Shown here piece after piece: positions 38,780 through 49,808 of a stretch of 64,000 nt of DNA (within the stretch, counting starts at the first letter, position 1; each line of letters starts with the position of its first letter). The notes below the pieces were generated by a model. That model did no database searches and was not told the DNA's origin. It worked only from the letters and a program-made list of their open reading frames with translations. Both the position numbers and the translations under genes were made by a program. Origin of the DNA: Pasteurellaceae bacterium 15-036681 (GTDB lineage Bacteria; Pseudomonadota; Gammaproteobacteria; Enterobacterales; Pasteurellaceae); assembly GCA_002002485.1 (NCBI GenBank), contig MQVI01000006.1, forward strand, positions 1-64,000. The letters run 5' to 3'.

Positions 38780-40459
38780 ATGAGCAACGAGAATTTAGAA
38801 ACAACTGTTGCGCACGACGACGTTCGCGCGAACTTTATTACCCATATTATTGATGAAGATTTAAAAAGTGGTAAACATAATAACGTTTACACTCGTTTCC
38901 CACCTGAGCCAAACGGCTATTTACACATTGGTCACGCAAAATCAATCTGCTTAAACTTCGGTTTAGCGGAACAGTACAACGGTTTATGTAACCTACGTTT
39001 TGATGATACAAACCCTGTTAAAGAAGATGTGGAATATGTAGATTCAATCAAACAAGACGTTGAATGGTTAGGTTTCAAATGGGAAGGCGAACCACGCTAT
39101 GCTTCTGACTATTTCGATCAACTTTATGGCTATGCGATTGAGTTAATTGAAAAAGGTTTAGCTTATGTTTGTGAGCTTTCGCCTGAAGAAATGCGTGAAT
39201 ACCGTGGTACATTAACCGAACCGGGAAAAAACAGCCCATACCGTGACCGTACTGTAGAAGAGAACTTAGCCCTTTTCCAAAAAATGAAAAATGGCGAAGT
39301 TGAAGAAGGTAAAATGAGCCTTCGTGCGAAGATTGATATGGCTTCGCCGTTTATGGTAATGCGCGATCCTGTAATCTATCGTATTAAATTTGCAACTCAC
39401 CATCAAACAGGTGATAAATGGTGTATCTACCCTATGTACGATTTTACGCACTGTATTTCAGATGCGATTGAGCGTATTACTCACTCAATTTGTACATTAG
39501 AGTTCCAAGATAACCGTCGTTTGTATGACTGGGTATTAGAAAATATCTCTGTTGCGCGCCCATTACCGCATCAGTACGAATTTTCTCGCTTAAATTTAGA
39601 AGGCACATTAACGTCTAAACGTAAGTTATTAAAATTAGTGGAAGATAAAATCGTTGATGGTTGGAATGACCCTCGTATGCCTACTATTTCTGGTTTACGT
39701 CGTCGTGGTTATACCCCTGAATCATTACGTGAATTTGCGCGCCGTATCGGTGTGACAAAACAAGATAACGTTGTGGAATACAGTGCATTAGAAGCTTGTA
39801 TCCGCGAAGATTTAAACACCAACGCACCACGTGCAATGGCGGTATTAAATCCAGTTAAAGTAGTGATTGAAAACTTTGAAGGTGAAGAGATCTTAAATGC
39901 ACCAAATCACCCAAATCGTGAAGATTTAGGCACTCGTGAATTACCTTTCACTCGCGAACTCTATATTGATGAAGCAGATTTCCGTGAAGAAGCAAACAAA
40001 CAATATAAACGTTTAGTTTTAGGTAAAGAAGTGCGCTTACGCAATGCTTATGTGATTAAAGCAGAGCGTATTGAGAAAGATGCAAGCGGTAAGATTACTA
40101 CGATTTTCTGCACATACGATCCTGAAACATTAGGTAAAAATCCTGCTGATGGTCGTAAAGTAAAAGGCGTTATCCACTGGGTTTCAGCAACAAACAATAA
40201 ACCTGCTGAGTTCCGTGTTTATGACCGTTTATTCACTGTACCAAACCCAGGTGCGGCAGAAGAAATTACCGAAGTATTAAATCCAGCGTCTTTAGTAGTT
40301 AAACATGGTTTTGTTGAAGCAAGTTTAGTTAATGCTAAAGATGAACAAGGTTATCAATTTGAACGTGAAGGCTACTACTGCTTAGATAGCAAAGATGGTT
40401 CAAAAGATAACTTGGTATTTAACTTAACAGTAAGTTTAAAAGAAGGCTTTACAGCTTAA
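38780..40459 (+). CDS. glnS: Glutaminyl-tRNA synthetase
   Basis: A 559-residue class I synthetase. The HIGH motif appears as [20 protein letters not shown], and KMSKS-like [14 protein letters not shown] follows the catalytic domain. The C-terminal half has the two beta-barrel anticodon-binding domains. The ATG at 38780 matches the family N-terminus (MSNEN..); a 26-codon longer reading from 38702 is unsupported. It is monocistronic, ending in a perfect terminator. Confidence 0.96.
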   Translation: MSNENLETTVAHDDVRANFITHIIDEDLKSGKHNNVYTRFPPEPNGYLHIGHAKSICLNFGLAEQYNGLCNLRFDDTNPVKEDVEYVDSIKQDVEWLGFKWEGEPRYASDYFDQLYGYAIELIEKGLAYVCELSPEEMREYRGTLTEPGKNSPYRDRTVEENLALFQKMKNGEVEEGKMSLRAKIDMASPFMVMRDPVIYRIKFATHHQTGDKWCIYPMYDFTHCISDAIERITHSICTLEFQDNRRLYDWVLENISVARPLPHQYEFSRLNLEGTLTSKRKLLKLVEDKIVDGWNDPRMPTISGLRRRGYTPESLREFARRIGVTKQDNVVEYSALEACIREDLNTNAPRAMAVLNPVKVVIENFEGEEILNAPNHPNREDLGTRELPFTRELYIDEADFREEANKQYKRLVLGKEVRLRNAYVIKAERIEKDASGKITTIFCTYDPETLGKNPADGRKVKGVIHWVSATNNKPAEFRVYDRLFTVPNPGAAEEITEVLNPASLVVKHGFVEASLVNAKDEQGYQFEREGYYCLDSKDGSKDNLVFNLTVSLKEGFTA

Positions 40460-40474
40460 TTTGCAAAAGATATG

Positions 40475-40502
40475 AAAAAACCGACCGCTTGGTCGGTTTT
40501 TT
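40475..40502. terminator. Bidirectional terminator between glnS and xseA
   Basis: AAAAAACCGACC-gctt-GGTCGGTTTTTT is a perfect 12-bp stem with T-runs on both strands. The loop creates a partial uptake word. Confidence 0.9.
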
Positions 40503-40529
40503 TCTTCCACATATAAATCAGCCTCAAAT

Positions 40530-41993
40530 CTATTTAATTTCAACAACCTCACTCACTAAAATCCCTTCAGCTAGATGGGTCGTTAATCGATCTCCAAGTT
40601 TTACTTGCTCACTTGAAATCAATGCTTTTTGCTGTGCATTTTTGGTAACCGAATAACCACGAGATAAAATTTTCAGTGGACTCAACCCTTCTAATTTCAC
40701 ACATAATCCATGAAATTTCTGTTTCTCCGAAGTAAACTCTTTTTCCATTGAATAGATTAGTCTTTGCTGTAATTGCTCAACTTGCTGGCTATATTGATTA
40801 AGTTGTTGCAACAATGGATTTCTCGCAATACTTTGATAAAGCATTTTTAATTGTTGCTGTTTATGTAGCAAAATCTGCGTTATTTGTTGCTCTGCTCTCT
40901 TACTCAATTGTTGTAACTGTACCTGTTGTTGCTGTAAATGGCGAACAGGATGCTGATTCTTTACACGTTGCTCTAATTGTATTAGTTGCTGACTTCGAAT
41001 ATATAGCAATTGATTAACTTCACGGATAATTCGATACTTAAGTTGGGTTAATTGTCTAAAATTTTGTTGTAACTGCTTTGCAGGATGTTGCACCGCTAAA
41101 CGGAGCTCTAACTGCTTAAAGTGCTTTTGTTTTTCTGCCCATAGTCGATCAAACGCAAGGCTTGCACGCTCAAATTGATTCTGTAGTTGATTAATCAGTT
41201 CTTGCTGATCTCGGCTCACTAATTCAGCCGCTGCAGAGGGTGTTGGAGCTCGCAAGTCTGCAACAAAATCGGCAATGGTAACATCTGTTTCATGCCCAAC
41301 TGCACTAATGATGGGAATTTGCGATCCATAAATTGCATAGGCAACAGCTTCCTCATTAAAGCACCAAAGATCTTCCAGTGAACCGCCGCCACGTCCAACA
41401 ATTAGCACATCACACTCTTTACGCACATTAGCTAAACTAATCATTTTTACAATTTCTTGGGTTGCTTCTTTACCTTGAACCAAGGTGGGATAAATCACTA
41501 CTTGTAAACTAGGATCTCTACGTGCCAGAATATGTAAAATATCCTGTAATGCAGCACCACTTGATGACGTAATAATACCAACACGTTTCACAAAATTAGG
41601 AATAGTTTTCTTCTTCTCTTGAGCAAAAAGTCCCTCTTTTGCTAACTTCAATTTAAGATCTTCAAACTGCTGTTGTAATAAGCCATCCCCTTTCAGCTGC
41701 ATGGATTCAATAATGACCTGATAATCACCTCGAGGTTCATATAAACTCACAGAAGCTCTCACTAAGACTTGCATGCCATTTTGTGGAACAAATTTCACCT
41801 GCATATTTCTCATTCTAAACATGGCGCAGCGCACTTGGGCTCTTTCATCTTTTAGAGTGAGGTACCAGTGCCCAGAAACAGGACTACTAAAATTAGAAAT
41901 TTCGCCCACAAGCCATACATGGCCAAACTCCGCTTCTAAACGGTGTTTGACAGAGTAATTGAGCTGAGAAATAGTCAGAATATTTTGTTGCAT
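40530..41993 (-). CDS. xseA: Exodeoxyribonuclease VII large subunit
   Basis: A 487-residue protein. The N-terminal OB fold is [20 protein letters not shown]. The catalytic domain has [44 protein letters not shown] and [20 protein letters not shown]. After it comes a long Gln-rich coiled coil and then [10 protein letters not shown]. With XseB it degrades single-stranded DNA in both directions. xseB is not nearby. Confidence 0.95.
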   Translation of the reverse strand: MQQNILTISQLNYSVKHRLEAEFGHVWLVGEISNFSSPVSGHWYLTLKDERAQVRCAMFRMRNMQVKFVPQNGMQVLVRASVSLYEPRGDYQVIIESMQLKGDGLLQQQFEDLKLKLAKEGLFAQEKKKTIPNFVKRVGIITSSSGAALQDILHILARRDPSLQVVIYPTLVQGKEATQEIVKMISLANVRKECDVLIVGRGGGSLEDLWCFNEEAVAYAIYGSQIPIISAVGHETDVTIADFVADLRAPTPSAAAELVSRDQQELINQLQNQFERASLAFDRLWAEKQKHFKQLELRLAVQHPAKQLQQNFRQLTQLKYRIIREVNQLLYIRSQQLIQLEQRVKNQHPVRHLQQQQVQLQQLSKRAEQQITQILLHKQQQLKMLYQSIARNPLLQQLNQYSQQVEQLQQRLIYSMEKEFTSEKQKFHGLCVKLEGLSPLKILSRGYSVTKNAQQKALISSEQVKLGDRLTTHLAEGILVSEVVEIK

Positions 41994-42073
41994 GTTATCC
42001 CCGAAAAAGTCTTTTGATTATATTATCATTTTTTCATTCGTTATGCTTTGTTACATGCTGAATTCAATGCATA

Positions 42074-42100
42074 AGAAAAGGGCTAGATTGCTCTAGCCCT
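42074..42100 (-). terminator. pckA terminator
   Basis: A 9-bp stem AGGGCTAGA / TCTAGCCCT with a 4-nt loop, followed on the minus strand by TTTTCTT. Confidence 0.75.
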
Positions 42101-42124
42101 CATACATCTATTTCAAAGGTTTAG

Positions 42125-43735
42125 TTATAGTTTCGGACCAGCCGCGACTAATGCTTTACCTTCGTCGTTTGTTGTGTATTTTTCAAAGTTTTTCACGAAA
42201 CGACCTGCTAAATCTGCTGCTTTAGTTTCCCATTGTGCTTTATCTGCATAAGTATCACGTGGGTCTAAAATTGCAGGATTTACACCTGGTAATGCTTTAG
42301 GAATCGCTAAATCAAATACTGGTAATGAACCCATTTCAGCTTTCTCGATTGAGCCATCTAAGATTGCGTCAATGATACCGCGAGTATCTTTGATTGAAAT
42401 ACGTTTACCTGTACCGTTCCAACCTGTATTTACTAAGTATGCTTCTGCACCAGATGCTTCCATACGTTTCACTAATACTTCTGCGTATTTAGTTGGGTGT
42501 AATGATAAGAATGCTGCACCGAAACATGCTGAGAATGTTGGTGTAGGCTCTGTAATACCACGTTCTGTACCTGCTAATTTTGCTGTGAAACCAGATAAGA
42601 AGTAGTATTTGGTTTGCTCAGGCGTTAATTTAGATACTGGTGGTAATACACCGAATGCATCAGCAGTTAAGAAGATAACTTTTTTCGCATGACCTGCTTT
42701 TGATACCGGCTCAACGATATTATCAATGTGATAAATTGGGTAAGAAACACGCGTATTTTCTGTTTTTGAACCATCTGCGAAGTCGATTGAACCATCTTCA
42801 CGCACCACTACGTTTTCTAACAGTGCATCACGTTTGATCGCAGCATAAATGTCTGGTTCGTTTTCAGGTGATAAGTTGATTGTTTTCGCATAGCAACCAC
42901 CTTCGTAGTTGAATACGCCATCATCATCCCAACCATGTTCATCGTCACCGATTAATTTACGTTTTGGATCGGTTGATAAGGTTGTTTTACCTGTACCTGA
43001 TAAGCCGAAGAATACCGCTACATCACCTTCTTCACCTACGTTTGCAGAACAGTGCATTGAAGCAATACCTTTAAGTGGTAATAAGTAGTTCATCATTGAG
43101 AACATACCTTTTTTCATTTCACCACCGTACCAAGTACCACCAATTAACTGAACTGCTTCAGTTAAGTTAAATGCAACAAAGTTTTCTGAATTTAAGCCTT
43201 GCTCTTTCCAGTTCGGGTTAGTTACTTTAGAACCGTTCATTACCACGAAATCTGGTTTAAATGTTTTTAACTCTTCTTCTGAAGGGCGAATAAACATATT
43301 TTTCACAAAGTGTGCTTGCCATGCTACTTCTGTTACAATACGAACAGCTAAACGGCTATCAGGGTTTGCACCGCAGAACGCATCAATTACAAATAAACGT
43401 TTATTTGATAATTGATTTGTTACTAAATCTTTTAGGCTTTGCCATGTAGTTTGAGTCATCGGTTTATTGTCGTTTTTAACCGCATCACTTGTCCACCAAA
43501 CATGTTCTTTACTTGTTTCATCATAAACGATATATTTATCCTTTGGTGAACGGCCAGTAAAGATACCTGTATCCACCGCTACTGCACCAGATGTTGTTAA
43601 ACGACCTTTTTCAAAGCCTTCTAACTCAGGTTTCATTTCTTCTTCAAAAAGAAATTCATAGCTTGGATTGTGAACAATCTCTTTAACATTAGTAATACCT
43701 AATTGAGCTAGTTCTTGTTCTACACGATTTAACAT
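42125..43735 (-). CDS. pckA: Phosphoenolpyruvate carboxykinase (ATP)
   Basis: A 536-residue enzyme. The kinase-1a P-loop [18 protein letters not shown], the metal site [20 protein letters not shown] and the substrate loop [10 protein letters not shown] are all conserved. In Pasteurellaceae such as succinate producers it can fix CO2 onto phosphoenolpyruvate anaerobically, as well as serve gluconeogenesis. A TATAAT (43780-43785, minus strand) lies 45 bp before the start with no good -35. A perfect FNR box at 43867-43880 is about 100 bp upstream of the expected transcription start. Confidence 0.96.
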   Translation of the reverse strand: MLNRVEQELAQLGITNVKEIVHNPSYEFLFEEEMKPELEGFEKGRLTTSGAVAVDTGIFTGRSPKDKYIVYDETSKEHVWWTSDAVKNDNKPMTQTTWQSLKDLVTNQLSNKRLFVIDAFCGANPDSRLAVRIVTEVAWQAHFVKNMFIRPSEEELKTFKPDFVVMNGSKVTNPNWKEQGLNSENFVAFNLTEAVQLIGGTWYGGEMKKGMFSMMNYLLPLKGIASMHCSANVGEEGDVAVFFGLSGTGKTTLSTDPKRKLIGDDEHGWDDDGVFNYEGGCYAKTINLSPENEPDIYAAIKRDALLENVVVREDGSIDFADGSKTENTRVSYPIYHIDNIVEPVSKAGHAKKVIFLTADAFGVLPPVSKLTPEQTKYYFLSGFTAKLAGTERGITEPTPTFSACFGAAFLSLHPTKYAEVLVKRMEASGAEAYLVNTGWNGTGKRISIKDTRGIIDAILDGSIEKAEMGSLPVFDLAIPKALPGVNPAILDPRDTYADKAQWETKAADLAGRFVKNFEKYTTNDEGKALVAAGPKL

Positions 43736-43866
43736 AAGGATCTCCTCATTTAATAAAAGTTAAAAATTAAGATGAGCTCATTATAGAGTGCTTCTCCAAA
43801 AAAAAATGTTACATACTTCAAATTTTTGAATATTCATCTGAAAAATTTACACTTACTAAAGACTGA

Positions 43867-43880
43867 TTGATCAAAATCAA
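43867..43880. promoter_or_regulatory. Perfect FNR-type box between pckA and ftsB
   Basis: TTGAT-caaa-ATCAA matches the FNR consensus in all ten specified bases. It is 138 bp from the pckA start and 44 bp before the ftsB start. The fnr gene is in this window at 59689. Which gene it controls is not settled by sequence. Confidence 0.6.
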
Positions 43881-43917
43881 GGTAAAATACGTCATCTCAA
43901 CTTTTAAAGGAATCCTA

Positions 43918-44193
43918 ATGCGCTTACTTATTGTTTTTTTCGCTCTTTTGCTCGGTTATACGCAATATCTTTTTTGGTTTGGGCAAAATGGTTGGTTTGA
44001 ATATCAAGAAGCAAAGCAAGTTGTTGAAGAGCTAAAACAAGAAAATGCTCAACTTCAAGCTCGTAATAAATTGATTGAAGCGGAAATATACGACCTCAAA
44101 AATGGAGTAAACGCTCTCGAGGAACGTGCTCGCTTACAAGGCGATATGGTAAAAGGTGACGAAGTATTTTACCGCATTGTACCAAAACATTAG
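43918..44193 (+). CDS. ftsB: Cell division protein FtsB
   Basis: A 91-residue bitopic protein. A short cytoplasmic start is followed by a membrane helix ([17 protein letters not shown]), WFGQNGW, and a periplasmic leucine-zipper coiled coil ([20 protein letters not shown]). [20 protein letters not shown] is the conserved tail. It bridges FtsL and FtsQ at the septum. The ATG at 43918 has AAAGGA 7 nt upstream; a reading 17 codons longer is rejected. It heads ftsB-ispD-ispF, the usual enterobacterial order. Confidence 0.93.
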   Translation: MRLLIVFFALLLGYTQYLFWFGQNGWFEYQEAKQVVEELKQENAQLQARNKLIEAEIYDLKNGVNALEERARLQGDMVKGDEVFYRIVPKH

Positions 44194-44204
44194 AGGGGAT
44201 TCAG

Positions 44205-44879
44205 ATGCGCCATATCTATGTAGTCATCCCTGCTTCAGGCATTGGAAGCCGAATGCAAGCCAATCTACCTAAGCAATACCTAAAGTTACAAGGCAAAACG
44301 ATTCTTGAGCATACGTTATCAATTTTTCTAGAGCACCCTCAAGTCGAAAAAATTGTTGTCGCAGTTTCTGAAACAGATCCTTACTATGCCAATATAGAAT
44401 TACTCCATCACGCTAAAATTGAAATTGTTTTTGGTGGAGAAACTCGTGCTGACTCTGTATTTAATGCACTACAAGTTGTGCCTGATTCGAGTTGGGTTTT
44501 AGTGCATGATGCCGCACGTCCCTGCCTTAAGCGGTCAGATTTGGATAAACTTTTGCAAATTGAAGACACAAATGGAGCTATCTTAGCAACCCCTGCTATT
44601 GATACGATGAAACGTGCCAATGGCGCACAAATTAGCCACACAGAAGATCGTTCAACATTATGGCATGCACTAACACCGCAATTTTTTCCAACCGATAAAT
44701 TAAAAGATGCTTTGATAAATGCTTTTCAGCAGAAATTAAATGTCACCGACGAGGCCTCTGCGATGGAATTTGCAGGTTTTCATCCATTATTAGTCGCTGG
44801 ACGTAGCGATAATTTGAAAATCACTCGTCCAGAAGATCTTGCACTTGCTGAATTTTACTTAACAAAAGGAACAGAATAA
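44205..44879 (+). CDS. ispD: 2-C-methyl-D-erythritol 4-phosphate cytidylyltransferase
   Basis: A 224-residue enzyme of the MEP isoprenoid pathway. The CTP-binding start is [20 protein letters not shown], with the usual GxGxRM and PKQ residues. [25 protein letters not shown] and VTDEASAME are the other conserved motifs. It makes CDP-ME from MEP and CTP. It lies 11 bp after ftsB and overlaps ispF by one base. Confidence 0.95.
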   Translation: MRHIYVVIPASGIGSRMQANLPKQYLKLQGKTILEHTLSIFLEHPQVEKIVVAVSETDPYYANIELLHHAKIEIVFGGETRADSVFNALQVVPDSSWVLVHDAARPCLKRSDLDKLLQIEDTNGAILATPAIDTMKRANGAQISHTEDRSTLWHALTPQFFPTDKLKDALINAFQQKLNVTDEASAMEFAGFHPLLVAGRSDNLKITRPEDLALAEFYLTKGTE

Positions 44880-45355
44880 TGATTAGAATTGGACATGGTT
44901 TTGATGTTCACGCATTCAGTGAACAAGGCCCATTAATTATTGGCGGCGTAAGCATCCCTTATGAAAAAGGCTTTATCGCTCACTCTGATGGAGATGTTGC
45001 ACTACATGCTTTGACTGATGCGCTATTAGGTGCTGTTGCACTAGGCGATATTGGAAAGCTTTTTCCAGATACAGATATGGCATACAAAGGTGCAAATAGT
45101 CGCGGTTTACTAATTGAAGCCTACCGCCAAGTACAAGAAACTGGTTATAAAGTAGGTAATGTAGATGTCACCATCATTGCACAAGCGCCTAAAATGCGTC
45201 CTTATATTGACCAAATGCGCCAAGCGATCGCAGAAGATCTAAAATGCGATATTTCACAAGTTAACGTGAAAGCCACTACTACAGAAAAATTAGGCTTTAC
45301 AGGGCGCAGTGAAGGAATTGCCTGTGAAGCTGTTGCTCTATTAGTGAAAATTTAA
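44879..45355 (+). CDS. ispF: 2-C-methyl-D-erythritol 2,4-cyclodiphosphate synthase
   Basis: A 158-residue trimeric zinc enzyme. GHGFDVHAF supplies the Asp and His metal ligands. [19 protein letters not shown] and [19 protein letters not shown] form the active site, and [17 protein letters not shown] the CDP-binding end. Its ATG overlaps the ispD stop (TAATG), so the two are translationally coupled. Confidence 0.96.
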   Translation: MIRIGHGFDVHAFSEQGPLIIGGVSIPYEKGFIAHSDGDVALHALTDALLGAVALGDIGKLFPDTDMAYKGANSRGLLIEAYRQVQETGYKVGNVDVTIIAQAPKMRPYIDQMRQAIAEDLKCDISQVNVKATTTEKLGFTGRSEGIACEAVALLVKI

Positions 45356-45452
45356 TCACCTATATAAAACAAACAGTTAGTTCTACCAATAAAATAGCTT
45401 ATCTATCAGATAATGATTGCACGCTGACAAAACTTACTGTAAGCTACCCGAC

Positions 45453-45491
45453 ATCCACTAATGAATCACTTATTAGTGGATTCTTTATTTT
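45453..45491 (+). terminator. Terminator of the ftsB-ispD-ispF operon
   Basis: A perfect 10-bp stem ATCCACTAAT / ATTAGTGGAT, a 9-nt loop, and a T-rich tail. Confidence 0.85.
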
Positions 45492-45535
45492 TCATTACGG
45501 TAATATTACACAAATCAAAGTATAACGTATTGAAT

Positions 45536-45705
45536 TTAAAGGAAGAGAGGTGCAACACTCAGGCAACTTATTTTAGGGAACTAGGCCCGTTTGAGAATAA
45601 GTGATGGGAGTGCTTGCCGAGGTGTGAATTCACTAGAACGGAATGATCATCGGCTGAGTCAGGTTGAATCCTATCAGCTGTCGTTTAAAACTTGTGTTTT
45701 AAATG
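45536..45705 (+). ncRNA. Lysine riboswitch (L box) upstream of lysC
   Basis: The leader has the L-box core in order: AGAGGTGCAAC, GGGAGTGCTTGCCGAGGTG, GAACGGAATGATCATCGGCT, then GGTTGAATCCTATCAGCTGTC. These align well by eye with the E. coli lysC element. A TTTAAAAC-ttgt-GTTTTAAA hairpin (45684-45703) follows but has no T-run, and the lysC start is another 108 nt away. The expression platform is therefore not an obvious intrinsic terminator. Lysine binding should lower LysC synthesis. Confidence 0.88.
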
Positions 45706-45811
45706 GAGTGCTCTAAATTGTAACCATTCAAACTTGTGCTACTCAAATTTCTAATCTACATTTCTACCTCACCATTTTGCATATACATAACATTTATAGG
45801 AATTTTTTATT

Positions 45812-47164
45812 ATGGCACATCTTTCTGTTGCAAAATTTGGTGGTACTAGCGTTGCAAATTTTGATGCAATGACATCTTCTGCAAATATTGTTGTTGCAGA
45901 CGAAAATACTAAAGTCGTGGTTTTATCAGCTTCTGCAGGCGTAACCAATTATCTTGTAGAATTAGCTAATGGCTGTGAAATTGCTCGTCGCGAAGAAATT
46001 TTACAAGCTGTTCGTACAATTCAATACAATATTATTGAAAAGCTGCAACACCCTGAGGCAGTTTCTGCTGCAATTGATGAATTGTTAGAACATGTTGCTG
46101 CATTAGCAGAATCAGCAAGTCTTGCAACCTCTGCAGCCTTAACCGATGAGTTAATTTGCCATGGCGAGATGATGTCAACTAAGATTTTCACTCAATTATT
46201 GAACGAAAGAGATTTTCCTGCTGTATGGGTAGACGTACGTGATGTCGTTGCAACGAATAACCACTACGGTAAGGCAGCACCGAATGATGAAAAAACACAA
46301 GCGCAATCTGATACAGTAATCAAACCATTAATTGCTGAAGGTAAAATCGTTATTACTCAAGGCTTTATCGGCCGTGATGATGAAGGTAAAACAACCACAT
46401 TAGGACGTGGTGGTAGTGACTACTCTGCTGCTCTTCTAGCGGAAGTTTTAAATGCGAACGATGTATTAATTTGGACGGACGTACCAGGCATTTATACAAC
46501 AGATCCTCGTGTTGTACCTCAAGCACAGCGTATTGATACAATGAGCTTTAATGAAGCTGCTGAAATGGCAACTTTTGGTGCTAAAGTATTACACCCTGCA
46601 ACTTTATTACCAGCTGTGCGTAGTAATATTCCTGTATATGTGGGTTCAAGCCGAGCGCCAGAGCAAGGTGGTACTTGGGTAACAAGAGATCCTCAACCTC
46701 GCCCAACATTCCGTGCGCTTACATTACGTCGTAATCAAATTTTAGTGACACTTTCAAGCCTAAGCATGTTACATGCTCAAGGATTCCTTGCGAATGTATT
46801 TAGCATTTTAGCAAAACACAAAATTTCAGTGGATGTAATTACAACATCTGAAGTCAGTGTTGCATTAACCTTAGATAAAACAGGTTCTGCTTCTTCTGGT
46901 GCAGACATGCTTTCTCAAGACTTACTTGATGAATTACGTCAATATTGCCATGTTCAAGTGGAAAACGATTTAGCATTAGTTGCGATTATTGGTAACAATC
47001 TACATACACAAGCAGGCATTGCAAAACAGTTATTCGAAACGTTATCACCATATAATGTGCGTCTAATTAGCTATGGTGCAAGCACTAATAATATTTGCAC
47101 TTTAGTACAAAATGCCCAAGCTGACGACATTATTCGTGATTTACATAAGTCATTATTTGAGTAA
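45812..47164 (+). CDS. lysC: Aspartokinase III, lysine-sensitive
   Basis: A 450-residue monofunctional aspartate kinase. VAKFGGTSVANFDAMTSSAN binds the nucleotide, and GFIGRDDEGKTTTLGRGGSD is the catalytic signature. The C-terminal half has two ACT domains (from about 310) that bind lysine. It makes aspartyl phosphate for lysine, diaminopimelate, threonine and methionine. No homoserine dehydrogenase domain is fused. Control is double: the lysine riboswitch upstream and allosteric lysine binding. Confidence 0.95.
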   Translation: MAHLSVAKFGGTSVANFDAMTSSANIVVADENTKVVVLSASAGVTNYLVELANGCEIARREEILQAVRTIQYNIIEKLQHPEAVSAAIDELLEHVAALAESASLATSAALTDELICHGEMMSTKIFTQLLNERDFPAVWVDVRDVVATNNHYGKAAPNDEKTQAQSDTVIKPLIAEGKIVITQGFIGRDDEGKTTTLGRGGSDYSAALLAEVLNANDVLIWTDVPGIYTTDPRVVPQAQRIDTMSFNEAAEMATFGAKVLHPATLLPAVRSNIPVYVGSSRAPEQGGTWVTRDPQPRPTFRALTLRRNQILVTLSSLSMLHAQGFLANVFSILAKHKISVDVITTSEVSVALTLDKTGSASSGADMLSQDLLDELRQYCHVQVENDLALVAIIGNNLHTQAGIAKQLFETLSPYNVRLISYGASTNNICTLVQNAQADDIIRDLHKSLFE

Positions 47165-47181
47165 TCGTCTTAATTGATATA

Positions 47182-47214
47182 AATAAAGCGGATTGAAAAT
47201 CCGCTTTATTTTTT
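47182..47214. terminator. Bidirectional terminator between lysC and uvrB
   Basis: A 13-bp stem AATAAAGCGGATT / AATCCGCTTTATT with a 3-nt loop and a T-run. The uvrB stop codon sits in the tail. Confidence 0.85.
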
Positions 47215-49231
47215 ATAGTTCTAACAGTATTGCTTTTAACTGATGCAGCTTATCTCTTGTCGCAGCTGCTTTTTCGAACTCAAGATCTTTAGCAAAGTCA
47301 CGCATTTGTTGCTCAAGCGCTTTAAGCTCTTTCTCCAATTCCTTACGAGATTTTGGCGTATAAGCGGTCTGATTATCTGAAATTTTTGCAGATTTTTTAC
47401 CACGTTTTGGTTTATCGCTCTGTCCAATATCCAGTAATTCACCAACCTTCTTATTCAATGCTTGTGGAACAATGCCATTTTGACGGTTATATTCCATCTG
47501 TTTCTCACGGCGGCGCTCTGTTTCGGTAATCGCCTTTTGCATTGAATTAGTAATGCGATCACCATATAAAATCGCCTTACCATTTAAGTTACGAGCCGCA
47601 CGACCGATAGTTTGGATAAGGGAACGTTCAGAACGTAAAAATCCCTCTTTATCCGCATCTAAGATAGCCACTAGCGAAACCTCTGGCATATCCAAACCTT
47701 CACGCAATAAGTTGATACCGACTAATACATCAAACATCCCCATTCGCAGATCGTGGATGATCTCAACACGTTCAACGGTATCAATATCACTATGTAAATA
47801 GCGCACACGCACGCCGTGTTCATCTAAATAGTCGGTTAAATCCTCCGCCATTTTTTTGGTCAGCGTAGTCACAAGCACACGTTCTTCAACTTCCACACGC
47901 TTATGAATTTCAGACAGTAAATCATCTACTTGCGTACCCACAGGGCGAACTTCAATAATCGGATCCAATAAGCCTGTTGGGCGTACAACTTGATCAATGA
48001 CATCATCGCCTGATTTTTCTAACTCATAAGGCCCTGGGGTTGCTGAAACGTAGATTGTCTGTGGCGATAAACGCTCAAATTCCTCAAAACGTAACGGGCG
48101 ATTATCTAATGCAGAAGGCAAGCGGAAACCATACTGTACTAAGGTTTCTTTGCGGGCACGGTCTCCACGATACATACCGCCAATTTGAGGTACAGTTACG
48201 TGCGACTCATCAATAATCAGCAAACCATCATCAGGCATATAGTCGAATAGGGTTGGCGGGGGTGCACCTGCTTCTCTGCCCGATAAATAGCGAGAATAGT
48301 TTTCGATCCCCGAGCAGTAACCAAGCTCATTCATCATCTCAATATCAAATTGAGTACGTTGAGCAAGGCGTTGTTCTTCAACGAGTTTATTTTCTTGGAT
48401 AAAGTAGGTACGTCGCTCTGCAAGTTCTTCTTTGATCTTTTCAATCGCATCTAAAATACGTTCTCTAGGGGTGACATAGTGCGTTTTAGGATAAACCGTA
48501 TAGCGTGGTACACGCCCTAGACTGTGCCCTGTTAAAGGGTCAAATAGCGAGAGATTTTCGATTTCGTCATCAAACAGCTCAACACGTAACGCAATATCGT
48601 CAGATTCGGCAGGGAAGATGTCAATCACCTCACCACGCACACGGAAAGTACCACGCTGAAAGGCTTGGTCATTACGGGTATATTGGATTTCGGCTAAACG
48701 AGATAGGATTTTACGTTGGTCGATCATCTCCCCTACTTGCAAATGCAACATCATCTGCAAATAAGCATCGGCATCACCCAAACCATAAATCGCCGAAACC
48801 GAGGCAACTACAATGGTATCTCGGCGTTCAAGAAAGGATTTTGTTGCAGAAAGACGCATCTGCTCAATCTGCTCATTGATTGAGGCATCTTTTTCAATAA
48901 AGGTATCACTACTCGGCACATAGGCTTCTGGCTGATAATAATCATAGTAAGAAACGAAGTATTCCACCGCATTCTCTGGGAAGAAAGCTTTCATCTCTGC
49001 ATAGAGCTGTGCCGCAAGGGTTTTATTGGGTGCAAGCACCATTGCAGGGCGATTTAACGTCGCAATCACATTTGCAATGGTAAAAGTTTTCCCCGAACCT
49101 GTTACCCCAAGTAACGTTTGATGAGCCAAACCATCATTCAAACCTTCAGTTAATTTGGCAATCGCCGTTGGCTGATCGCCCGAAGGTTTAAAAGGGGAAT
49201 GAAGAATAAATGGTTTGCTTTGTTTGCTCAT
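47213..49231 (-). CDS. uvrB: Excinuclease ABC subunit B
   Basis: A 672-residue helicase-like repair protein, the same length as E. coli UvrB. Walker A is [16 protein letters not shown]. The beta-hairpin is [29 protein letters not shown] is the DEAD-like motif, and the C-terminal UVR domain is [20 protein letters not shown]. It loads onto damaged DNA from UvrA and positions UvrC. The ATG at 49231 gives the family N-terminus (MSKQSKPF); a 15-codon extension is rejected. Confidence 0.95.
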   Translation of the reverse strand: MSKQSKPFILHSPFKPSGDQPTAIAKLTEGLNDGLAHQTLLGVTGSGKTFTIANVIATLNRPAMVLAPNKTLAAQLYAEMKAFFPENAVEYFVSYYDYYQPEAYVPSSDTFIEKDASINEQIEQMRLSATKSFLERRDTIVVASVSAIYGLGDADAYLQMMLHLQVGEMIDQRKILSRLAEIQYTRNDQAFQRGTFRVRGEVIDIFPAESDDIALRVELFDDEIENLSLFDPLTGHSLGRVPRYTVYPKTHYVTPRERILDAIEKIKEELAERRTYFIQENKLVEEQRLAQRTQFDIEMMNELGYCSGIENYSRYLSGREAGAPPPTLFDYMPDDGLLIIDESHVTVPQIGGMYRGDRARKETLVQYGFRLPSALDNRPLRFEEFERLSPQTIYVSATPGPYELEKSGDDVIDQVVRPTGLLDPIIEVRPVGTQVDDLLSEIHKRVEVEERVLVTTLTKKMAEDLTDYLDEHGVRVRYLHSDIDTVERVEIIHDLRMGMFDVLVGINLLREGLDMPEVSLVAILDADKEGFLRSERSLIQTIGRAARNLNGKAILYGDRITNSMQKAITETERRREKQMEYNRQNGIVPQALNKKVGELLDIGQSDKPKRGKKSAKISDNQTAYTPKSRKELEKELKALEQQMRDFAKDLEFEKAAATRDKLHQLKAILLEL

Positions 49232-49278
49232 TAAAAAAATCCTATCCGAAATACATAACGGATAGGATTTTAGCATAA

Positions 49279-49563
49279 TTAGGGATCGGGATATAAACGA
49301 GAACTATGGATAATCGTTAAAATATATACATTTCCATCGATAATCTTATAGATAATCCGATAACCTCGACAAAATGCTTGGCGTTTACCATCACCAATAT
49401 CTGTACCTAATCCCAAGGGCATAAAAGCTAATTTATCAAAATACTCCGTTAAGTCATTGTATAGTTTGATGCCACTATTCACATAACCAGTATAATAAGA
49501 AACACTGGTCATAATTTCTCTAAGATTATTTTGAGCTGGTCTAGTAATAATCCAATTAGGCAT
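49279..49563 (-). CDS. ParE/RelE-family toxin
   Basis: A 94-residue protein of the RelE/ParE superfamily. [20 protein letters not shown] is the N-terminal strand-helix, and [20 protein letters not shown]-type beta strands end in HSSRLYP. The IIYKI.D..V.IL.I pattern and the final R.P are typical of ParE-like gyrase or ribosome toxins; the target cannot be told from sequence. It overlaps the upstream small gene by 8 bp, the usual antitoxin-toxin order. Confidence 0.75.
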   Translation of the reverse strand: MPNWIITRPAQNNLREIMTSVSYYTGYVNSGIKLYNDLTEYFDKLAFMPLGLGTDIGDGKRQAFCRGYRIIYKIIDGNVYILTIIHSSRLYPDP

Positions 49564-49741
49564 AATTTGCCTCGTTTAACTCAGCCTCCTGCAATGCTAA
49601 CTCGCGATCAAGTTGAGCGAACATCGCTTGCATTTCAAGCATAGACTGCTCTTTTGTTAAAATATCACCCTTTGCAACAGCCTCTTCACCTTTTTGAATT
49701 TGCTCTACAAGAAATTCATCATAACCTTTTTCTTTAAGCAT
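49556..49741 (-). CDS. Antitoxin of the ParE/RelE-like pair
   Basis: A 61-residue acidic protein from the ATG at 49741 with a GGTGAGGA site. A longer reading to 49771 has no site. GYDEFLVEQIQKGEEAVAKG and LTKEQSMLEMQAMFAQLDRE resemble ParD-like antitoxins that wrap the toxin with a C-terminal helix. The two genes overlap by 8 bp. The assignment relies on both position and composition, as antitoxins diverge strongly. Confidence 0.65.
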   Translation of the reverse strand: MLKEKGYDEFLVEQIQKGEEAVAKGDILTKEQSMLEMQAMFAQLDRELALQEAELNEANYA

Positions 49742-49808
49742 TTTGTCCTCACCTATATTTAGATAGTTCAAACATCATACGCGATTAGATATTAGTTTCA
49801 ATGAAAAT

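Noticed and set aside
45684-45703. Intrinsic terminator of the lysine riboswitch
   Set aside because: The AT-rich 8-bp hairpin has no T-run after it, so it was recorded only as part of the leader.
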